Assembly (NCBI RefSeq): GCF_040954645.1
Contig: NC_092807.1
Span: 56,709,739-56,773,738, forward strand
Length of the DNA: 64,000 bases
Reading direction: 5' to 3'
Source: Diabrotica undecimpunctata
Taxonomy: Eukaryota; Arthropoda; Insecta; Coleoptera; Chrysomelidae
Both the position numbers and the translations under genes were made by a program. Below are positions 21,592 through 32,793 of the stretch, one piece after another; the first letter of the stretch is position 1; every line of letters begins with the position of its first letter. The notes beneath the pieces are model-generated. The model saw only the letters and a list, made by a program, of their open reading frames with translations, ran no database searches and was not told the origin of the DNA.

Positions 21592-23015
21592 ACACCCGTT
21601 TTTTTTTTCTTATAATTTTGCAGTAAATTGACATCAAAACTATATTATTTAGGGGTTTTAAAGAAAAAGTACTTACTACAAATTTGTTTAATTTAATTAA
21701 TTTTTCTGGATTTTACAGCGTTTTGATCGGCTTGTTGAATACTAGCCATATTGGAATAAGGGATGCAAAGGGTTTTCGCGCTATATCTTGTAAACTAGCA
21801 ATCCTAGAGAAAACTGTTTCTGATATTATTTATAAAAAACTAATTGTCTTTTTTGTATGAAAATTATAAATAAAAAAATTAAATAATTAAAAAGTTTTGA
21901 ACACATTTTCTTTTGGGCCTTGTAACTTTTTGTATAGCCATTTAACAATAAAAAGACATTAAAACAATATTATAGTGGTGTATATTTCTCAAAGTATAAT
22001 TTTTACTACAAAGTTGTTTAATTTCATTAATTTATCTGGGTTTTACATCACTTCGAAGTTGACCAGGTTCGTGAATACTCGCAAGACCACGATAAGAACG
22101 AACCGTTAGGCTTAACTTTCTATTACATATTTTTTTATTCATATAATTTATCATTTTGTATATTATTATTGCATACAATAACATTTCTATATTATTATTT
22201 ATTTACTATCAACCTTTTTTCCCACCACCTATGAGGCCTAATCAACGACAATTTCGAAACGAGAAAATATTGAGCATAATTATTATATTATATTTAAAAA
22301 GTTTTTTTCAGGCTATTGTATTTTTATTTTCTTTTCTGGTTTAGGACTCTGTTCAGGATCTTATTTAATATCAAAGGTGAATATTTACGGAAGGGCGGGA
22401 ATTAGAACTGGTGTCATTTTGAGTAAATAATTTTTGAATTCTTTAAATCTTTCGATTAATTTTGATATTTCCATGATGTTACTACAAGTTTAACCACAAA
22501 AATTTAGACAAAATGCAGTGAATTTAAGGCCTGCTTTTCAGAAACTACACACGCTTCCACAGTTTTTCTTCGATCTGCCGAAAATTTATTTCAGAATTTC
22601 GGGCTGTAGCAGAATTAAAAGTTTTATTTGAAATCCAAAATTTTCCAGCCCCAATCTTCATAATCGCTGTTTTTCCTGGTGACAAACATTGTGAAAACTA
22701 GCTGCATGTTGTGTTAATGGAATCAAAGATAAGTTAATTGTATTTTGTCTTGGCAAATCGTTTGTATCTCATGCTGTCAGAGAATCATCTTGATTTTCAC
22801 CACATAAAGAGACAAAAAAACTTTCGCCAACGACAATGTGCAAAGTTGTCTCAGCTTTCGCACTAAAAAATAATGCTGTTCGTTAGCCAGCTCCGGATGT
22901 TTCTCTGAAATTTTGATGAATTTAAGCACGAAGTGAAGTAAGTTTTGTGGTAGCGGAAAGGGTCGATAATGAATTAATAACAATAATATAGTAATGTTAA
23001 GGAAATGATAAATTA
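21592..23015. other. Gene-free AT-rich stretch with degenerate direct repeat
   Basis: About 120-135 bp at 21640-21765 recur in degenerate form at 21960-22095 (shared TACTACAAA, GTTTAATTT and TCTGG-TTTTACA landmarks). Minus-strand frame 22983-22777 (68 codons) has a weakly protein-like stretch (HPELANEQHYFLVRKLRQL) but matches no family I can name. Confidence 0.55.
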
Positions 23016-23019
23016 ATTT

Positions 23020-24170
23020 AACAAGTTAAGTGCCACCATTACAATTATAACACTAGCAGAAGAACAACAAGGTTTAGGGTCTGGAAGATCATGCTCCGAC
23101 GCTATATTTATAAGGAGGCAAGTGCAAGAGAAATCAATAGAATACAACAAACTGGCATATATATGTTTCGTGGACCTTAAGAAGGTATTTGACCGGGTCA
23201 AATTAAAAGAGGTTATCCACTTACTGTACGCAAGAGAGATACCTCTAGGAATAATCAAAACGATCGAAAATATCTACCCAAGCAATACAATAAAAGTAAA
23301 AGTAGAAGAAGAACTAACCTATCCTATTGAAGCTGGCAATGGGATAAGACAAGGAGATTCCCAGAGTCCTCTATTGTTCAACCTGATTATGGATAAAATA
23401 ATAAAAAAAAGTAAGAACTAAAAAAGGATACCAAATGGAAGAAAAACAACTTGAAATAATCTGCTATGCAGACGACGCAATACTACTCTCTCAAAGTAAA
23501 GACGATTTACAACGTATGCTGCACCAATTTGATATTACCGCAAGAAAACGGAACATGTTAATTTCTCCAAAAAAGACAAAATACAGAGTTACCATAGCAA
23601 ATTTACTAATGTAAATTGGAGCTGGAAGGTCAGATAATAGAAGAAGTTATGGAGATTAAATATGTAGGCATTACATGTGAATAGAGCAAACAGAGCCGCA
23701 GGCTGCCTGAATAATACAATATGGAGAAATAAAAATATCGGGAAAGAAATTAACGGCAGAATTTACAAAACAGTTATTAAACCAATAATGACACACGCGG
23801 CAAAAACACGACCTATCACAGAAAGGACAAAAAGGATGTTAGAAACAGCAGAGATGAAAACACTTTGAAAAATTGATGGCAAGACACTAGGGGACAAAGC
23901 TAGAAGTACAGATATACGACGTAGGTACAAGGTGGAAAACATCAAGAAATTGGTAAGAAATACAAGAGTAGAAAGAAACGATTATATAAGCCCAATGACA
24001 ACAAATAGATTAGTAAAGACGGCAAGAGGGGGTTCCCCAATAGGAAGACGATCAGTAGGAAGACCACGGAAACGATGGAACGACAACTTATTGGAGGCAC
24101 ATTGAAAAACAGACAGTGATGTCTAGATAAAAAGAAGAGGAAGAAGAGCCACCATCTTGAAAAGATGAAT
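23020..24170 (+). pseudogene. RTE-type LINE, RT and C-terminal fragment
   Basis: Reverse transcriptase of the insect endonuclease-reverse transcriptase (RTE-like) group. Visible: LAEEQQGLGSGRS, FVDLKKVFDRV, IRQGDSQSPLLFNLIMD and the catalytic CYADDAILL (about 23462-23490), then a thumb remnant and the C-terminal GRRSVGRPRKRWNDNLLE (about 24044-24100). The endonuclease half is absent, so it is 5' truncated. Frameshifts and stops at about 23418, 23612, 23657 and 23866. No target duplication recognised. Confidence 0.83.
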
Positions 24171-24350
24171 GTGTTCATTGACCAATCACTTTTTTTAAAG
24201 TATTTCTATTACTCTCTTTGACTTTCAAATCAAAATCTAACATTCTAAAATTCGAATTTTGTTTAAAATTTCATTTTTCAAAATGTGAGTCCACGTTGGA
24301 GTTTCGCAGCCAACAAGATTTTTATCACAAAATGCCTCTGAGAGTCCAGC

Positions 24351-25416
24351 GTGGCATCACGTCTTGACTGGTCTATTCCTGTTGACACTGTCGGCAAATC
24401 TAACAAGCGAAAGTGCCTTCGCCGTGGCTTGCATTTTTCTTGTCAGTACTTAGATAAGAACAGTAAAATGCAGTCGTACGAGAAAGAGCAACAAAAACTT
24501 GAAAAATATTGGCAAGAAATTCTGTCAGATTAAGAATCGGATGAGTTTAGCGACACGTATCTTTCGGACGAGTAGCAACCAACTGATTCTAGTGACAGTA
24601 AAATTAATCGAGTATTCCGAAACAGAATAAAAAAAGAAAACGTGTGGCCAGAAATACCAAGCCGTTCGGACAAGATGTATCGGCGAACATGTTGATACTG
24701 CTATAAAATCCCCAACATTCTGAAGTCTCCGAACAGGAAATTTTAGAAGAACCATCAGTATCCAATGCAATGAATTAAGCTATGTTTGGGGGGCGGTCAA
24801 CATCGAAAATTTACAGAAATTTACATTTAAGGATTATAATTTCGCATATTTTCATACACAATGATACGAAAACTTCTACAACAAATCGCCCTTTTAATTC
24901 TACGAATATTTTGTAGTCGATGGTCTTTTATCCATGTTAGTTAATATTTAGTTTATTTCGTTCAACTGATTTTGATTTTTTTTTTATTTTTAGGTCGAAG
25001 AAACTAAGGTCAACGAATAATCTTTATGTGAATAATTACAAAAAAGTAATGTCAAGGAATCGCTTCCAGTTATTGTGGAAGACGCTGCATTTCAACGATA
25101 ATTCAGTAACAACGGATGACCATTTGCAGAAGATCGTTCCCTTGTGAATATTGTGAAAAGAACATACTGAAGGTAGCACCGTACCAACAAATGAAGTCAT
25201 GAAACTTATGGATGTACTGCTTGACAAAGGACAAACACCTGTGATTAATAACTACTACAGTTCTCTCACACTTGGACATGAACTCCTACACAGAAAAATT
25301 TATATAATTGGTACGCTACGTACAAACCGCAAATTTAAAAATGTAATTCCAAAAACGTCATTTCCAAAAAATTAAAAGTAGGTAAACATGTAGCTAAACA
25401 AAGTAATTTGGGCATC
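24351..25416 (+). pseudogene. piggyBac-like transposase, 5' part
   Basis: Broken piggyBac-family transposase. An acidic N-terminal stretch with SDEFSDTYLSDE (about 24536-24570) precedes the conserved core: MSRNRFQLLWKTLHFND (about 25049-25098), then VINNYYSSLTLGHELL (about 25240-25287) and IIGTLRTNRK (about 25300-25330). The family aspartate in the VDNWYTS-type motif is replaced by asparagine. Multiple stops and a gap between N-terminus and core. The frame stops where a LINE has inserted at 25417, and continues at 29118. Confidence 0.83.
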
Positions 25417-25431
25417 GTTGTTCAGAAGTGT
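25417..25431. repeat. Target-site duplication, left copy (minus-strand LINE)
   Basis: GTTGTTCAGAAGTGT here and at 29118-29132, immediately outside both ends of the LINE. It is piggyBac coding sequence, present once before the insertion. Confidence 0.9.
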
Positions 25432-25919
25432 GTGTGTGTGTGTGTGTATGTGTGTTTTGTTTTATGGCACTGGAACTAAGCCAATTAGCCAGAGCAAATG
25501 TGTGAAAGTTATAAGAAAAATGCTTCAGTTAAGTATTAATTTTCACTTAATGCGTATCTAATATTATCTTATATTTAATGAACAACACATATTATTATAC
25601 ATAATACTCAATATTATATTATTGATTATTCTTATAGTGTAACTGTATTTTTTTTAACTATATTGTTTGGTTTTTGATTATTTTTTTTTGTTTTTATTTT
25701 TTTTTTATTTTTTTTTACTTTATTATTTGTTTTTTTTTTATTTTTTTTTTGTTTTTTTTTTATTTTATTTTTTTTTTGTTTTATTAATTTTGTTAGTTTT
25801 CACAAAGGAGATTTAAAAGGGGAGCTAATTTGCCGAATGGTCGTCTCGGCGGGGTTTTATAACACGGGGGAGGGGACCCCTGGAATGGATACAAAAGAGT
25901 GGGATTTATGTTAGTGTGC
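25432..25919 (-). other. 3' UTR of minus-strand LINE
   Basis: On the minus strand: a short unique stretch, an A-rich tract (plus-strand T-rich, about 25630-25790), about 180 nt unique, a terminal box GGCTAATTGGCTTAGTTCC (about 25467-25485) and (CA)n. It mirrors the layout of 7114-7639. Confidence 0.75.
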
Positions 25920-27505
25920 TTATAATTTAAATTTACATTTAACTGTATGTACATAAATAACCTCATATACTCGTATATCTTCAGTTGCAAGTAAGCTCGA
26001 TAAGTTAAAAGTTGTGTCTATTTTTAATTTATATAGATTACTAAGTAGTGTAGAGATCTCTTGTTGAATAGAAGGGCATTCTAATATAATATGTTCTAAA
26101 CTACCATGTTTTCCGCATTCGCTATAATCTTCGTTATGGATACCTAAACGGTGTTTATATTCCGGATACATTGCATGGTTACTTCTGATTCGTGAAATTG
26201 TTTTTATAAAATTTCTATTTTGTACATTAAAAAACCATGGTTTTATGTTTAGTTTTGGAAGCAACAATTTAATCTTTTTCCCAGAGTTGGATTTTTCGTA
26301 TTTTTCTTGCCATTTAGTTTTCATGGTTATTTTCATTTGGCTTACGTGATCGTTCAAAGGTAGCTTCATGTTAATCATCTCCCCTTCTGTAGTAGCCCTT
26401 TTTGCTACTCTATCTGCTATCTCATTATATTCTATCCCACAATGACTTTTTACCCAAGATAATGTAATTATCTTTCCATTTTTATTCAATTTTGTAAGTA
26501 CTTCATATACATCTTTAATTAAATCGTCATACTGGTCGGTTATGTTAATATTTTTTATCTTTTCTAATGCACTTCTGCAGTCAGAGAATATTACTATATT
26601 AGTGCCGGATAGGGATTGAGCATAGATTAGTGCATTTTTAATTCCGACTACCCCTGCAGTGAATATTGACGATCCCTTAGGCAGTTTATACAGTCGCTTT
26701 ATTTTTTTATTAACATGATAAAGAGCCAAACCGGTATTTCCATTAATTACAGAACCGTCAGTAAAGATGTAATCATGATTTTCCCATGTATGATGAACTC
26801 TATTAAGAAAATATTTATTTAGTAATTTTTCTGGGAGTCTAGGGTAGTCATCGATTAAATGGAATACAGGGCGAATATCGTAGTGTTTAAAAGACGTGAA
26901 GTTGTTAATAGTTAATATATTGTCCTTAATTTCTGGGTAGTTATAATAACTTTCGATCAATAGAGGAGTTTTTTTATATTTCCAATATCGATTTGTTAAA
27001 ACCTCGATAGTTAACTGATGAATTGTGTGTGTAAGATTGTCATTTTTTGCGTATATCTTAAATAAGTTTTTATTACTTAAGAATTGTCTCCTTAACTGAA
27101 GTGGAGGTATGCAACTTTCCGCCTCCATAACAACTATGGGTGTAGATTTCAGATACCCATTACAGATTCGTAGACATTTATTTTGGATTTGATCAATCTT
27201 TTTAAGATGACATTCAGAGGCCGATCCATATAATACGCACCCATAATCGATTATTGACTGAATAAAAGATTTATAAAATAGAAGACAAATATTAGGGTCT
27301 GCCCCCCACTTACTATGGCTGAAAACTTTGATGCTGAAAGCATAGCAATATCTATATCTTCACTTATTAACATATTTTGAAGATTTTCTTTATTAGATGT
27401 AGCTGATCTACAATTCCACTGGCAAATCTTAAAACAACTCTTTATCAGATATTGCATTAAATTTATCTTGAATAATACTAAGTAAAGTTGATTCTTGAAT
27501 TTCAA
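25920..27505 (-). pseudogene. LINE ORF2 with endonuclease/RT deleted, RNase H retained
   Basis: The first 40 or so codons of the endonuclease are present (KICQWNCRSATSNKENL, about 27430-27380) and are then fused out of frame at about 27320-27310 to the RT thumb (SKWGADPN, then IIDYGCVLYG). From 27128 an open 402-codon frame holds the thumb end, RNase H and the terminal CSECG-type Cys/His motif. In RNase H, the D of FTDGS, the D of FSDCRSAL and the D of EIADRVAK are kept, but the glutamate expected in FTAE is glycine (GAG to GGG). No polymerase domain remains, so it could not replicate itself. Confidence 0.87.
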
Positions 27506-28971
27506 ATTTATTTTGTTGTTTTAAGATTCCTATAATGGATAAAATTAAACCTACTAAAGCATTCTCCGTAACAGTGACACAAGTCTCTTGATGAGGCTGA
27601 TTCAATGTTAAGTTTGAAGTGTAATTTTGTTTTTTGAAAACGGCTGTCGATGAACTCGGTAAATGAATTGGTGATAAAATTTTTTTGTGTAGATTCATTG
27701 TATTATCATGTTCTTGAGACCTCACCAACCTAGGTCTTTTGTGAGAAACCGCAGAATGCTGGGAGTTTACCGAACTCGACTTTTGCCCGCTTGGCTGCAT
27801 TTGGGAAGAAGGAAATATATTAGATTGTGACTGAAAAGCATTAGAATTACTGTTTAAATTGTGATTACTGTCGGCTAAATAATTATTGTTTAAGATTTCG
27901 GTCGGTCCCGGATATTTATTAACCACTTGTGCATAAGTAAATTTAGGGGTTTTTTTGTTAGCTTCGGCATAAGATAAATTTTGCTCAGTCAGTAATTTCT
28001 TAATTGCTTTTTGTCTATTGAATTCTGGACACTCTTTTATTTCATTTGTGTAATGTTTTCCACTACAATAGAAACATGATTTTTCTACCAAATTTTTTTT
28101 ACAGTCAGTCTTTTGTCTCATGTCCCTCTTTACACTTTAAACAGCGAACGTTACTTTTACATTGTTTTATTAAATGACCGTATCTATAACAATGAAAGCA
28201 TAGTAGGACCTTTTGCTCGTAGGGTTCTACCGGAATTCTTACATGATTAATGCATATATATTGTGGTAACTTAGATGCTTTAAAAGTAACAAAAAAGGTT
28301 TTTGTAGGCTTGTTATCTTTAGTACCGTCCGGTTTAATTACTTTGCGATTCATTCGTTTAACTGCCTCAACACTAAATTTACAATGCATATCAACTGTAT
28401 TTATTTTCCCTTTAACATACCCTTCATCAAACTCATAATCTATATTTCGTATTATGCCAAATTTATGTGTAATGAATTTAGGAATATATGCCAACAAATT
28501 ATATTTCTTTAAATTAACCGATTTTAATAAATTATTTGCCGATTTATAGTCTTTTAATTTAATTCTTAACCTATTACGCCCTATCGAATCTATGCAATTA
28601 ATTTTGGAATCCAATTCTGGATGTTCTTTGAAAAAAATATCTCCTATTCTAATTGCGTTTAATTTACCATCAAATTTATCTAGACTATTTTCAACATACA
28701 CGTAAAAAGGAGCGATATCTACATTATTATAAAAACTTGGAATACGTACTGGTTTTTCGTTTATATCTGTTGTTGTCTCCGTATGTTTTACGTTAGAATT
28801 ATTAATTATTGTACTTACATTTGGATTATTGATATTTTCTATTGTTGTTTTGTCTAATACATTACGATTTGATTCTACGTCCATATCCCAAATATTTGGG
28901 ACATCTATGTCACCTTTGGATGAGGGTTGAGTTCCAATTTGAGGGGGTTTCACCACCCCCCTGGTTGGCAC
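27429..28971 (-). pseudogene. LINE ORF1, zinc-knuckle protein, frameshifted
   Basis: Gag-like ORF1 in two frames: 28971-28105 (288 codons) and 28121-27429 (230 codons). The shift lies within the knuckle region, where ACTG appears twice in a row (about 28115-28108); one copy looks like a 4-bp duplication. Knuckles in order: CFHCYRYGHLIKQC, CLKCKEGHETKDC and a third beginning CFYC. The N-terminal half shares an IPSFYNN/PFYVYVE block. The last codons overlap the start of ORF2, as in the intact relative. Confidence 0.87.
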
Positions 28972-29117
28972 TCATATTATACAATCACTAATAATTAAGT
29001 TTCTTATAAGAACTACTACACTAGAAATTTTAACAAAATTATTCACAATTAAACACTGTTGTTAATTGCTTCGCACTCGATAAATCGACTGGTCGATTCA
29101 ATGATCACGAACGAACT

Positions 29118-29132
29118 GTTGTTCAGAAGTGT
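29118..29132. repeat. Target-site duplication, right copy (minus-strand LINE)
   Basis: Second copy of GTTGTTCAGAAGTGT (first at 25417-25431). Confidence 0.9.
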
Positions 29133-29268
29133 AAGGATAAACGAGATGTGCTAATGATTATTACTAAATTCGCTGACGAAATAGTGACAATGGAGAAGGC
29201 ATGCGTTGATGTTATAAAGCCAAAGAATGTCATCAAATATAATAAATATAAAAGCTTCATTGATATAT
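29118..29268 (+). pseudogene. piggyBac-like transposase, 3' part
   Basis: Continuation of the gene broken at 25416: VVQKCKDKRDVLMIITKF, then VIKPKNVIKYNKYKSFIDIS, the region after the catalytic core in piggyBac proteins. It then ends abruptly at about 29268, where a pogo-like element begins. The remaining C-terminus is not seen downstream of that element. Confidence 0.83.
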
Positions 29269-31870
29269 CAGTGTTTACATTTACCCCTTTAAAATTTGTC
29301 TGTGGGGAAAATGTAAACACTAATACGGGGTAATTGTAAACAACAACTTATCGTATTAATTATATTTCAGGGTTGAGTAAAAATGCCCAGAAAATATATT
29401 AAAAAGAAAACTGTGGAGAGATACTCTCAAGAGGATTTGTTAAGAGCAAAGTTAGTGATGTAAAAAACAAAAATTGCACTTATCGTCAGGCTTCACAGAG
29501 ACATAATGTTCCTCTGGCAGTTATCTTCCATATAATCAAGGGCAGAAAAGTACCAGAAAACAAAATGGGAGGTGGACGTCCTACTGTGTTAAGTGACGAA
29601 GTAGAAGAACAAACAGTAGAATGTTTAAAGGCTCGAGCACGAATGGGATACCCCTGTAATAAAGAAGAACTTCGAGACGTAATTGCAACTTTTGCCAAAG
29701 AAAGTAATTTACAAACACCATTTAAGGATGGCCGTCCTGGCTTAGACTGGTATTACAGCTTTCTGAATCGACATAAAACGTTGACCTTTAAAAAGCCTGA
29801 ACATCTCCAAAAGGCCAGAAAAGATTAGAGAAAACCAGAAGTCATCTATAGTTTCTATACAACTTTGGAAAAGGTGGCTATCGATGAAAAGATTGATAAT
29901 GCTGCGTTTGTTTTCAATGCGGATGAAAGTGGCTTTGGGAACGATCCATCGAGAATAAAGGCGATTGGAGAACGAGGAAAAACTCTCTCAAGAGTCTCTG
30001 GTGGTTCGGGGAGAGAGTCCACAAGTGTTCTGACTTGCGTTGCGGCTGATGGTTCTTTTCTGTCACCCTTCATTGTTTTTAAAGGATGTGCAGTGCAGGC
30101 AAGGTGGACCTCGGAAGGAGCTTTCCCAGGAATAGTTTATTTTGGGTCAGCAAATGGATGGGTGGAGGAACCCCAGTTCTACAATTGGTTCCACTTTGTT
30201 TTCGTAAGTAAAGTGGGTGAAGAATATGCGAGCGATAAAACATCTACCTGACCAGAAAGCGTTATTGTTATATGACGGACATAAGAGTCACATAAGTTTG
30301 AGGATTATTGAGTGCGCACTTGAAAATAAAATAGTGTTGCTAAAGTTTTTCAGCCATTTAACAGACAGGCTGTAGCCGCTGAATAAGTGTGTTTTCGGCC
30401 CGGTAAAAACTTGCTGGGAGAATAAGCTTATTGCTTATGAAAAGAAACATATGCGGTACGGAGCAAGACGCCTACAGAAGAAAGAATTTATTGAGCTTTT
30501 AGGACAAGTGTGGAATAAAGCTTTCTCACTGAGAATAATATTAAAAGCGGATTTGTAACCACAGGGGTATTTCCAGTCAACCCTAAGAAGTTTCCAGAGG
30601 ATGAATTTAATCCTATTGATTTTAAAAGGTTTAAAGACTACCAGCGGAGAGCCATTCAAGATAAGAACATTCAACAGGGCGAACATGGTGAAGTCGAACT
30701 AGAAACAAACAATAGTGACGGAATTCCCACAAAGGCAGAACCACTACGAGCACAGCAGGGTCCGTCCGGATCTGCCACTTTAGATGTTGTCACTTTAGAT
30801 GTCAAGTGTATTACTGCTGCTTCAGATATTGTTGCTACATTCTCATCAGCAATTGGTAAAATACTAAATGTGGACCCAAACAGAAATTCTGTAGAAGCCA
30901 AAAAAGTTACACCAAGATTAAAACAAGCCCAGTATGGAGAGGTGCTAACGACTATTGAAGTTGTCGAACGACTTAAAGAAGCAGAACGTAAAAAAGTGGA
31001 GAAAACTGCACTAACAGGAAAACATAAGGAGTGCAGTTCAAGCGAAGAAGAAACTGAAGTTCCCTATGATGACGACTCGGTTGAAGAGCTAAATGAAATG
31101 GAATGGGCCCAAGACGATGCAGCAGAAAATCTTCCGGATATTGAATATAAACTGCCAGAATGGCACCTAATTAAGCCAAACATATATGTGTTAGCGAAAT
31201 TCCTTGCAGGAACCAGAAAAAACACATGTTATAAATATATCTGCCGTGTACGCGACGTAGATGAAGAACATGGTGACATTGCAGTCATTGGATTTAGGCG
31301 CAACGATAAATTTGGAACTGAATTCATCGAAAAGGAAACCGATATTTCGTCAATTGAAATTGAAATGATCGAGACTTTGCTACCTGAGCCCACAATTTCA
31401 ACGAAAGGTAGAAAAACAATTCACATTTTTCCGGGCACTGTCAGTGTTTTCGAAAAATAAACTTTGATTCAGCTTGTTTTTGTCGGCATTTGTGTGCACT
31501 AACTGTATAGAGGGATAATTGTGAACATAATTGTAAAGTACATTACATGTTTTTAAAATGTTCACTTGCATTGTCGTTCACAATTTCCCAGTAAAAATTC
31601 AATATAAAATTAATAGGACAACAAATTGCATGTTTCCATTTACCCCTATATTTTTGTAGTTTGAGTATTTGGTTCGAGTAATTGTAAACAGCCCTTGAAG
31701 CCCTTATAATAACCAATATGAACACGAAATTTCGATAAAATGGGTAAAACAACTGAAACTAAGTAGATATTGCCAAAGATATAAAATTTTCTTTGTTAAA
31801 CACAAAATATGTAAATTTTTAGTTGAAAAGTGCAAAAATCGTTTACATTTACATCACCTGACCCTACCCC
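29269..31870 (+). mobile_element. pogo/Tigger-like DNA transposon
   Basis: A transposase pseudogene (29383-31460) flanked on both sides by copies of a GTTTACATTTACCCC-type motif: 29273-29287, 29304-29318 (inverted), 29327-29341 (inverted), 31512-31526 (inverted), 31632-31646, 31675-31689 (inverted) and 31841-31855. Such subterminal arrays are usual transposase-binding sites. The left edge is set where piggyBac sequence ends. The right edge, near 31855-31870, is less certain, and I could not establish a terminal inverted repeat or TA duplication. Confidence 0.7.
29383..31460 (+). pseudogene. pogo/Tigger-like transposase (CENP-B type)
   Basis: Starts MPRKYIKKKTVERYSQEDLL (29383), a psq-type helix-turn-helix N-terminus. 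A Tc5/CENP-B DNA-binding segment follows (GGGRPTVLSDEVEEQ and RPGLDWYYSFLNRH, about 29567-29770). The DDE_1 core shows the first aspartate in FNADESGF (about 29910), the second in LYDGHKSH (about 30269) and, where the third is expected, PLNK (about 30378), so that aspartate is asparagine. A glutamate/lysine-rich tail ends at 31460. Stops or shifts at about 29461, 29826, 30250, 30373 and 30556. The C-terminal frame from 30870 stays open for 196 codons. Inactive. Confidence 0.88.
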
Positions 31871-32646
31871 TTTATAAAAGATGGCGGCCGTGGGACAAGA
31901 GCGATGGCTCCACGAACTCAAACTTAAGCTAATACTTACCCTCCCAATACATCAAAAAAATAAAATTGCGTCCTGTAAGAAATGCACGTTAAGGTTTAAA
32001 AAATGACATTTTAATGTAGTTGTAATATTTTATTGAATTGATTTGCAATTATTTCCAAATCATTTCTACCCAAAAAAAAATTACATTAATTTATACAAAT
32101 GTCAAGAAGCTCTGCAAAGAAATATATATTAACTTTTATAGAAAGAGGCCTGTTTGATTTTCATTTGACAGCGGCAGTCCGCTAACGAATTCACCTCGGC
32201 ATTTCCGAGACGCCACAGCGAATATTAAATTAAAGTGGATTGGATATCGACAACATTGGTAATATCAAATAAAGTGACATAGTTGATTATCAATAGAAAC
32301 ATGGATAAGAGGAAAAACGTCGGCGGAATATAAAATGTTAGCAGGAAAACCAATACGATGATTTATATTTAAAAAACATTCCTTAATAATAAGGTTTAAC
32401 TTGTTTAAACTTTACAACGTAACAATTATAATAATTAATTAATGATATCTGATGAGAGCTATAATTTCTAGCTACATTAAATATCATAAGATCATACTAA
32501 ATAAAATATGTCTATTGTGACCTAAGTATATATGAATATATTAGTAACTTAATAATAGCGATACAGGTTTTTTTTATCTATATATCCACTTATTGGTTAA
32601 ATTGGTTTATTACCTCCAAACCAACCTATATATTATACATACACAC

Positions 32647-32714
<68 letters not shown>

Positions 32715-32793
32715 AGTAAGAAAAAAGAGGTACTTGTTACTCGTTTGGAAAAAATATATTAATATGTTATATTATTATTATTATTATATATAA
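31871..32793. other. Gene-free AT-rich stretch with (TA)n and PLE sliver
   Basis: No coding region. A (TA)n run lies at about 32650-32711. Immediately right of it, 32711-32756 read on the minus strand resembles the PLE leader (TTCCAAACGAGTAACAAGTAC and a pyrimidine tract), so a short inverted PLE leader piece is probable. Confidence 0.55.

Larger units (their letters stand above)
25432..29117 (-). mobile_element. I-type LINE (minus strand), internally deleted
   Basis: A non-LTR element in reverse orientation: 5' end at 29117 (AGTTCGTTCG on its own strand, like the CAGTTCG start at 1913), ORF1, a shortened ORF2, A-rich 3' UTR and a (CA)n tail (seen as (GT)n at 25430-25447). A 15-bp duplication flanks it within the piggyBac gene. 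It has lost most of the endonuclease and the whole RT core, so it is about 3.7 kb instead of about 5.7 kb. Protein sequence is clearly divergent from 1913-7639: a related but separate family. Confidence 0.9.

Noticed and set aside
22777..22983. Minus-strand 68-codon frame with a protein-like stretch
   Set aside because: Might be a relic of a transposon protein, but no family could be named and the flanks contain stops.
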